From contig JAVIAB010000160.1 in the NCBI GenBank assembly GCA_032433765.1, forward strand, positions 18,885,549 through 18,949,548: a DNA stretch of 64,000 nt, in the 5' to 3' direction. The notes beneath the pieces are model-generated. The model did not search any database. It was given only the letters and a program-made list of their open reading frames with translations, and was not told where the DNA came from. The translations under genes were made by a program, and so were the position numbers. Below are positions 57,825 to 64,000 of the stretch, one piece after another (the stretch's first letter is position 1; each line of letters starts with the position of its first letter). This DNA comes from Megaustenia siamemsis. Taxonomy: Eukaryota; Mollusca; Gastropoda; Stylommatophora; Ariophantidae.

Positions 57825-58015
57825 GACTGAGTTGTTAGTGTTTTCGTGTCTTGATCAGGAGTGTCCGTGTTCTATCACCAGAAGTGGCTCAATTTTTGTT
57901 CGTGCAGACAAGGCTCCGGAGCCTTGTCTGCCTGAACAAATGGGTATTAGAGATTTTCCTGGGAAGTACATGGCGGCTTTGCGTGATACTGACCACATGG
58001 CAAACAATTGAGGCG
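57825..58015 (+). mobile_element. SINE-B copy
   Basis: TATGACTGAGTTGTTAGTG head, GTGTTCTATCACC in B-box position, AAATGGGTATTAGAGATTTT centre, GCGTGATACTGACCACATGG end. Confidence 0.65.
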
Positions 58016-58064
58016 TGGGCATGGAAAAACAGCAACTCATGGAGGGAATTTTTCTTTTTAAGCA

Positions 58065-58205
58065 AAAAATATTATAACACATTTTAAAATAACATGTCAT
58101 ATTTTCCAAATATTATAACACATTTTAAAATAACATGTCATATTTTCCAAATATTATAACACATTTTAAAATAATATGTCCTATTTTCCAAATATTATAA
58201 CACAT
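58065..58205. repeat. 41-bp tandem repeat
   Basis: Just over three units with core AACACATTTTAAAATAACAT. Confidence 0.9.
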
Positions 58206-58590
58206 GTTTTAATGATCTTTCCATTTTAAAAATATTATAACATCTGTAAATGACATTTTAATACTTTTTGACTCTACAACATAATTTGAGGTTAAACAAA
58301 GAGTGCCCAGAAAAAAAAGGCAAAAGAGGAAAGACATTAACAAAATACTTCAAAATCAACTCACATCTGACCGGTATGACACAGACTATACATAGCAAAT
58401 GAGTTACGTATTATCAAGAATGTTTCACAACTTGTGTCGCAACTTTAAGAAGCTTAATTATACAAAATTGTGTTTGTTTGACTTGTATTTTCAAAACAAT
58501 ATTATCGCGGTATATCAAATGAATATTAGATATAACAGTTGTCTTGTTTGTCTATCAATTAACTCAATATGAAGAAACGTCGGTCAATAT
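58206..58590. other. no recognised feature
   Basis: AT-rich unique sequence. Confidence 0.5.
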
Positions 58591-58800
58591 GGTGGATAGT
58601 CGACATGAACCGTTGAGGCACTGTCTGAAAAGTGTTCCTTGTTGCAGTTTCCTCATATTCCAAATCCAGTTTGCTTACGGATCTGCTGAGTTTAGTGCTC
58701 TGTGCACACCGTGAGCTGTGTTTTTTATCCTGATGGTGTTTCTATATTCAGATTGCTTACGATGAATGATGATATCGTATGACGACAGTTCAGCCGTGTT
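58590..58800 (-). mobile_element. R2 3' portion
   Basis: Reverse complement of the R2 end: AAAAGTGTTCCTTGTTGCAG, CTCTGTGCACACCGTGAGCT. Confidence 0.65.
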
Positions 58801-59215
58801 AACTTTAACTATAACTATCTATAAATATAAATATCTATAACTATATCTAAAACTATAACTATATCTATAACTATATATATATATCTATAACTATAACTAT
58901 ATCTATATATATATTTAGAACTGTATTTACATCTATAACTATATCTATAACTATATCTATAACTATAACTATCTATAACTATATCTATAACTATATCTAT
59001 ATAACTATAACTATAGCTATATTTAGAACTGTATTTACATCTATAACTATATCTATAACTATAACTATATCTATAACTATATATATAACTATAACTATAT
59101 ATATATTTAGAACTGTTTTTACATCTATATCTATATCTATAACTATAACTATATTTATATTTAGAACTGTATTTACATCTATAACTATATCTATAACTAT
59201 AAATATAACTATATC
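58801..59215. repeat. CTATAA-type hexanucleotide array
   Basis: Imperfect runs of CTATAACTATAT with a recurring TTTAGAACTGTATTTACATC insert about every 120 bp, giving a higher-order repeat. Confidence 0.9.
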
Positions 59216-59369
59216 AATCAAATGAAGAACAACAGAGAATGACGCTTCAACAGAACAATCAAATTTGTAGATCAATGCCTTTTATTGTACGCTAATCTGA
59301 AGGATATTCCATGAAGTCTGTACATTTTCTTTTCTTATTTATGTTTCCAATAATATGCTTTGTGTCTGT

Positions 59370-59430
59370 TTGATTCCAGAGTCGATTGTGTCCAGTTCTG
59401 AGACGGAAAATGACACCTGTTCCTACCCTA
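59370..59430 (-). mobile_element. I-clade LINE scrap
   Basis: Minus strand encodes 'VIFRLRTGHNRL', matching the 'VIIFRLRTGHNRM' block of the 26600-27110 element. Confidence 0.5.
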
Positions 59431-59847
59431 GCTGTGTGTGTGTGTTTTGTTGTTGTTGTTGTTGTTGTTGTTGTAAATACCGATATTTTGGTGATTTTGA
59501 GATATGTGAGTATTCTACATCATCACCATCTTTAGCCAAGTTGACAGCGTTATCACTGACTGGTATACGATAGTGCGGAGGTGTTCACTTGACTAGAACT
59601 TGGCTACATTCCTTGTTCAACATTTCTTCCACTTCTAGCAGTTTTTATATGGAGGCGGGAAATTCAATAACTGGAGGACGGGAGAGGGTAGCCGGCGGGT
59701 GAAGAGATTGGCGATAGAAAAGGTGGTTTAGGAAAGGGGGAAGTTGAATGAAAGAGTGGATGGTGACATGAGAAAGAAATAGAGGGAAAGAAAAAAAACG
59801 AGAAAGAAAGAAAGAAAGAAATGAAAAAAAAGTAAAAGGAGGAAAGA

Positions 59848-59910
59848 AAGCGTGTTGAAATCGGATGTGTGGGGCCGAAAGGCGTAAATATGACATTTAT
59901 ATCGCAAACC
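59848..59910 (-). mobile_element. R1 split copy, left piece
   Basis: GAAATCGGATGTGTGGGGCC and AAAGGCGTAAATATGAC are R1 centre. R1 resumes at 60138-60245 (CCGCAAACCACAACACAACG, ACTTAACGTCCTTCTAAGG), after a SINE-A insertion. Confidence 0.8.
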
Positions 59911-60137
59911 GGACTACCACGGACAAGGGGTAGGGTTCGATCCCAACCGACGGCTTCCGGGTTCACCCAGCCTTAAAAATGGGTATCGCGGATTTTTTCT
60001 GGGAAAGTAAAGCAGCACGGGCGTAATACTGACCACATTACTCCAAAAATCATGTGCTGAAGGTCTGTAAAATATAGGGTCACTAACACCATATTTCCCT
60101 TTACGCCACTTGGCGTGACGGGGTACTTTACTTTTAC
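59911..60137 (+). mobile_element. SINE-A inserted in R1
   Basis: 5'-truncated SINE-A from GGACTACCACGGACAAGGGG to ACTTGGCGTGACGGGGTAC. Flanked by TTATATCGCAAACC and TTATACCGCAAACC, a 14-bp target-site duplication with one difference, within an R1 copy. Confidence 0.9.
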
Positions 60138-60245
60138 TTATACCGCAAACCACAACACAACGCAGACACGCCCACTTAACGTCCTTCTAAGGGCGGATGA
60201 CGAAAAGGTGTACTCCTTTTGTCATCGAGCGAACGCAAGCAAGCA
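60138..60245 (-). mobile_element. R1 split copy, right piece
   Basis: Continuation of the R1 copy begun at 59848, including GACGCCCACTTAACGTCC-type landmarks. Confidence 0.75.
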
Positions 60246-60416
60246 AGGAAAGAAAGTAAAAGAAAGAAAGAATATTTTCCAATCCTCAACTCTTTACCAT
60301 AGCACTAACTCCTTCTACTACACTCCAAATTCCTTGTTATCCTCTTTATTTTTTCATTTTAATTTTTTTCGTTCCATGATTCATCTGCCCCATTTTTATG
60401 ATTATTTTTTTTATTC

Positions 60417-60554
60417 GCATTTTCTTTTAACAGCCTGACATCGATCTCACTACATGGCTGACATTTCCTCCCTCAGCAACAAAGATAAGGAAGGCTTCTG
60501 CCAAATGTATAGGGGCTCCACTTGCTCAACGATTGTTGGCAACATGAGCATCTA
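60417..60554 (+). pseudogene. truncated inverted copy of ROR Frizzled exon 1 with intron flank
   Basis: 138 bp matching the reverse strand at 33139-33263 and its upstream intron. 60 bp of intron (GCATTTTCTTTTAACAGCCT ... TTTCCTCCCTCAG) is followed by 78 bp of exon (60477-60554), with five mismatches seen by eye. The copy reads 'GFCQMYRGSTC' and 'STIVGN' and then meets a TAA where the exon continues 'IYVK'. Intron sequence shows this is a DNA-level copy, not a retrotransposed cDNA. It lies on the opposite strand to the gene, right of all exons seen, and has no donor site, so it is unlikely to be used. Confidence 0.93.
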
Positions 60555-60555
60555 A

Positions 60556-60680
60556 GAAAGACACAAAGAAAGAAAGGAAAGAAAGGAAAGAAGGAAGAAA
60601 GAAAGAAATAAAAAAAGAAAACTAAAAGAAAAAAGAAAGAAAAAAAGAAAGAAAGAAAGAAAAAAAGAGAAAGAAAGAAC
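60556..60680. repeat. GAAA-rich purine tract
   Basis: Imperfect (GAAA)n directly after the exon copy, perhaps marking its breakpoint. Confidence 0.9.
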
Positions 60681-60694
60681 TTCGTGGACAATAC

Positions 60695-60885
60695 TTTTTT
60701 TAATCATCAGCACACTTCTGTGTAACATGGTCAGCACTACACCAAGCGGTAGTTCTTTCTCACACAAAAATACGGTTCCGTTTAAGGCAGGGTACCATTA
60801 GAAGCTGTCATTGGGAATCGAACCCAAGCTCTCCACAACTGATGTGTAGCTCACTCCCCACACCACTATCGCCCCTCAGTCCGTC
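60695..60885 (-). mobile_element. tRNA-derived SINE, SINE-A relative
   Basis: Minus strand: GGACTGAGGGGCGATAGTGG, B box GGGTTCGATTCCCAATG, then CTAATGGTACCCTGCC. The centre resembles SINE-A but the head differs. Confidence 0.65.
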
Positions 60886-60889
60886 CAGA

Positions 60890-62055
60890 TATTTCCTGTC
60901 TTTTATTTCTTTCTCTTTCTGTTGTAGTTTCTAATGTCACAGAGTTGTTCCCATGGTTGATTTTTACTGAAGAGTTCATCAGTCACAACGTAACAGATCA
61001 AGAAAGGGAGGTAAAAACGCCTCGGTAGACAAAATAAGCCAGAGTTATTCACAGTTCCAAGGAAACGTTGACAAAACAACAGGCCTTGACACAAGACTCT
61101 CAGGTCGCAGTGTTAAATACCCTTGTCACCATCACGATCGAGGCTACAGCAGTTTCGAGTGCATTAATACCCCGAGGGTAGTCCCCTAAAGACAAACTGC
61201 GACAAAAAGAAACACTAAAACCTAGGCACAACGTTTTACTGGTAATTTTTACTGGTAATTATATATTTAACGTGGAATAAAAAGAACGGACAGCGACATT
61301 CGTCGAGCACAGCAACAAAATTGAGCCATAATTCATGTCTCGGGTACCGGGCTCCCCAAGCATTCATTGAATCAGGGATGAATACACATGAGGCAATAAA
61401 AGAAGGCAAACCACTTGATGCCTCTTAAATACCCTCGATTGCAAGCTCGAGATTTGGATGTCAAACCTTATGAATGATATTCTAATCATAACTGGAAACC
61501 GCACAGCAGCAGATGTCCACGTCATAGAAGGGACTGTCGATAAACTGGCCCGATTAAGTCGGACATAAATTCCATGGCGTCAGAGGCAGGCGAGACAACA
61601 AACAGAAGACTTGGATAAGAGTAAATAGAAGAAACGGAAAATACAACGATAAGGTTGAAAGTGACAGCATAGCTCGATGAGTATAGCAAGAATGGTGTGA
61701 TTCTCACAGAGATAAAGGAAATCACATAGCATACAATGTTGAAGGTGTTTTAGTCAGCAGCACAGACTGCATCGTCCACGGGTCAAATACAACAATGTTG
61801 TTGCTCCCGCAAATGCAGGCGGTTAAAAGGAATGAGAACTGAAGGTTCTAGTAGTTCGCTTTGTTAGAGATTTGTATATTCATTATAACAATGGCTCCAT
61901 CCTACTCGTGCCACGCTTCTTTTCCAATTCCAAACAATTTCCGGAATAATGTTTACGTAAATTATTTTGTTTCTTTTTAGAATGCGATCATATGACCAAC
62001 CTGTATCTTGTATCGTTTTCGAACTAAACTTCTAACTCCAATTTGATCACTATCA
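60890..62055. other. no recognised feature
   Basis: About 1.1 kb of unique sequence with GC near 42 percent by eye. Frames at 60903-61094 and 61522-61725 (minus) show no domain; I looked for the missing Ig half and signal peptide here without success. Confidence 0.4.
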
Positions 62056-62059
62056 ACTG

Positions 62060-62230
62060 CTCCTATGGTTTAGCCAGCCTTAACTTGGTGTCCGATTTTT
62101 CTGGGAAAGTAGTCCCGCCTGTCATGAGACTGACCATATCACCCATAAAATGTACCGCTGGTCGCTGAGTAATAAAAAATAAACCGCTAGCATCGTATTC
62201 TCCATACGCTACAGGGACGTAGATAAAACT
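62060..62230 (+). mobile_element. old SINE-A-like fragment
   Basis: Resembles the SINE-A centre and end at low identity: CCAGCCTTAACTTGGTGTCC, CTGGGAAAGTAGTCC, ATCGTATTCTCCATACGC. Confidence 0.5.
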
Positions 62231-62705
62231 CGTTATACTCGTTTATAATTCACTCATACCTTCCTTCGATCTCGCTTAATGATATACAGCAGTTACAGTT
62301 GGAACATTTCTTTCTCTTTCTGACGTTAACGCGATGATTACTAAAGCAGCGGAAAACGGTGTGTTCGAAACTTGAAGAGGCCAGGACGTTATGAGTGGTC
62401 ACATTCCTTGTATAACAAATGCTTATACTACTAATACACACTTACATTAGCCTGTAACTTGCACAAACAATTCACTCGGCGTTTATTTTTCCTTGCAGCA
62501 AAATAAACCTTCCCTTCGTTATCCCCCCCCCCCCCGAAATAGCCACTTGTATTGATTGTAGCACTTAGATTGAAATGTTCTTGTTGCAGTATAATTATTA
62601 TTTCAATGTCATTTCGTCGTGAAAATAAAATATCAAAATAAAAAACAAAACAGTATGATACAGGAGTCGTGGCCTCCTCTGGATATCTGCCGCTGTTTAA
62701 AGGAA

Positions 62706-62950
62706 TGAATACTACTCTTCGTCGTCCGTCCTTGGAAGGACGTTAAATGGGCGTAGATGCGTTGTGTTGTAGTTTTAGGCCCAAGAGATCCGACAACACG
62801 ACATTTTTGAATACCATGTTGCCTTCGCTCTTCGATCCTTACTTCCTTGGCCGGACTAGAATGATACTGACTGGTCAGTCTGTTACTAGAGGCACCACGA
62901 AGATGTGGAGTAGTGTCTCGATGGTTCTGGTTCACCGATCCTGGTGCAAA
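62706..62950 (+). mobile_element. R1 dispersed repeat copy
   Basis: GGACGTTAAATGGGCGTAGA, TTCGATCCTTACTTCCTTGG, GAGGCACCACGAAGATGTGG in R1 order, with a short duplication (ACTGGTCAGTCTG). Confidence 0.75.
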
Positions 62951-63169
62951 CATGGGATGCTGGCAGTTTCCAGCACTGATGTTGTCAGGCAGCTCTGCCT
63001 ACAGTTAGAACCAATAGGTAAGCAACAAAAATATTTACGAATTCTTTGTTTAGGGACATAAATTAGTTCAGTTGAGGAGAGTAACGTCCCCCTGAATAAC
63101 ATTGCATTTTATTCGGTGGTTCTAAACTGTCTTGAAAGTAACCCAAACCGCAAAATAAATGTTCGGTCC

Positions 63170-63428
63170 CTAGCCTTCCTACCCATATGGGCAATATACT
63201 GTTAGTGACAATATTTTTCTGTGACCACGGCACATTTTTGGTGATGTGCTCTGTATCACGCCCAGACACCTTTATTTGCCAGTAAAATCTCTAGTACCCA
63301 TTTTTTGAGGATGGGTAAACCCCGGAGTTTTCACGGTCCGGAGAATATTAATATCCGCCCCGGGGAATGAACCTGGTCCATTCTGACCAGGAAGCCAGCA
63401 CACTAACCACTCAGCCACCGAGGTTCCT
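63170..63428 (-). mobile_element. tRNA-derived SINE variant
   Basis: Minus strand: GGAACCTCGGTGGCTGAGTG, B-box-like AGGTTCATTCCCC, then GGTACTAGAGATTTTACTGG. Combines a SINE-D-like head with a SINE-B-like body. Confidence 0.65.
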
Positions 63429-63469
63429 TTACCTAAACCCTAACCCAAAAATAACAAATAAAAACTTGC

Positions 63470-63720
63470 TATGGTATTAACTCAGTGATTAGTGAACTGG
63501 ACTACAAAGGACAAGAGGTAGGGTTCGATACCAACCGATGGCTTCCGGGTTCACCCAGCCTTAAATGGGTACCGGATTTTTTTTTCTAGGAAAGTAAAGC
63601 AGCACAGGCGTAATACCGACCACATTACCCCAAAAATAATGTGCTGAAGGTCTTTTATGGTCACAAACACCATATTCCATATACGCCACTTGGCGTGACG
63701 GGGGCTCTTTACTTTTACTT
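63470..63720 (+). mobile_element. SINE-A full copy
   Basis: Head TTAACTCAGTGATTAGTG, B box GGTTCGATACC, intact hairpin ACGCCACTTGGCGT and GGGGGCTCTTTACTTTTAC end. Confidence 0.9.
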
Positions 63721-63864
63721 TACTACAGTATTAAACACTGTTGAACATAGTGATACTTTTTAGTTTTTATAACCACTGTAGTTGTATTGCGACATGAACT
63801 AATGGGAGATCACTTTAATGTATGTCCCTAAACTAGGACTTTACTAAAATATTCTACATGGTAC

Positions 63865-64000
63865 AGCCAAATGAGGGGCCACAAAAATATAATTTGAGAG
63901 GCCAAATGAGGGGCCACAAAAATATAAATTGAGAGGCCAAATGAGGGGCCACAAAATATAAATTGAGAGGCCAAATGAGGGGCCACACAAATATAAATTG
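63865..64000. repeat. 35-bp minisatellite, runs off the window
   Basis: Four units of GAGGCCAAATGAGGGGCCAC plus AAAAATATAAATT, continuing past the right edge. Confidence 0.95.

Overview
This is animal genomic DNA: AT-rich, crowded with minisatellites, tRNA-derived SINEs and broken non-LTR retrotransposons, with a few short exons separated by kilobase introns. The exons encode a receptor found only in animals. The LINE and SINE content (RTE-like LINEs ending in ATGATG tails, I-clade LINEs with RNase H, a Penelope-like fragment) makes a mollusc, perhaps a heterobranch gastropod, my best guess. That guess is inference and untested.

The one host gene I can support is the extracellular part of a ROR-type receptor tyrosine kinase (Ig, Frizzled CRD, Kringle), read on the minus strand from right to left. 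I reconstructed eight exons by splice sites, phase and homology: Ig C-terminal half (49861-49967), two acidic linker exons (47752-47836, 40401-40457), three Frizzled-CRD exons (33139-33263, 28631-28840, 24916-25107) and two Kringle exons (24027-24152, 20596-20730). All intron phases agree. All ten CRD cysteines and all six Kringle cysteines are present. I found no signal peptide, first Ig half, transmembrane or kinase exons; they probably lie outside the window or went unseen.

Layout. 1-20 kb: minisatellites, unclassified dispersed repeats (R1, R2), SINEs, LINE tails, a Penelope-like RT fragment. 20-50 kb: the ROR gene, with introns full of LINE, SINE and minisatellite DNA; several arrays sit directly against splice sites. 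50-64 kb: more SINEs, two long RTE-like LINE copies (53854-54820 and 55293-57513, the latter inserted into a SINE), tetranucleotide tracts, and a truncated inverted copy of the first Frizzled exon with its intron flank (60417-60554).

I see no operon, CRISPR array, defence island or intact autonomous element. The most notable signals are (a) minisatellites that grew out of retroelement coding sequence at least four times, three of them from the same short LINE 3' segment with different unit lengths, (b) arrays abutting ROR exons, one supplying its own acceptor and many near-copies of it, and (c) the duplicated ROR exon. Repeat-family names used here (LINE-A to E, SINE-A to F, R1, R2) are local labels, not database names.
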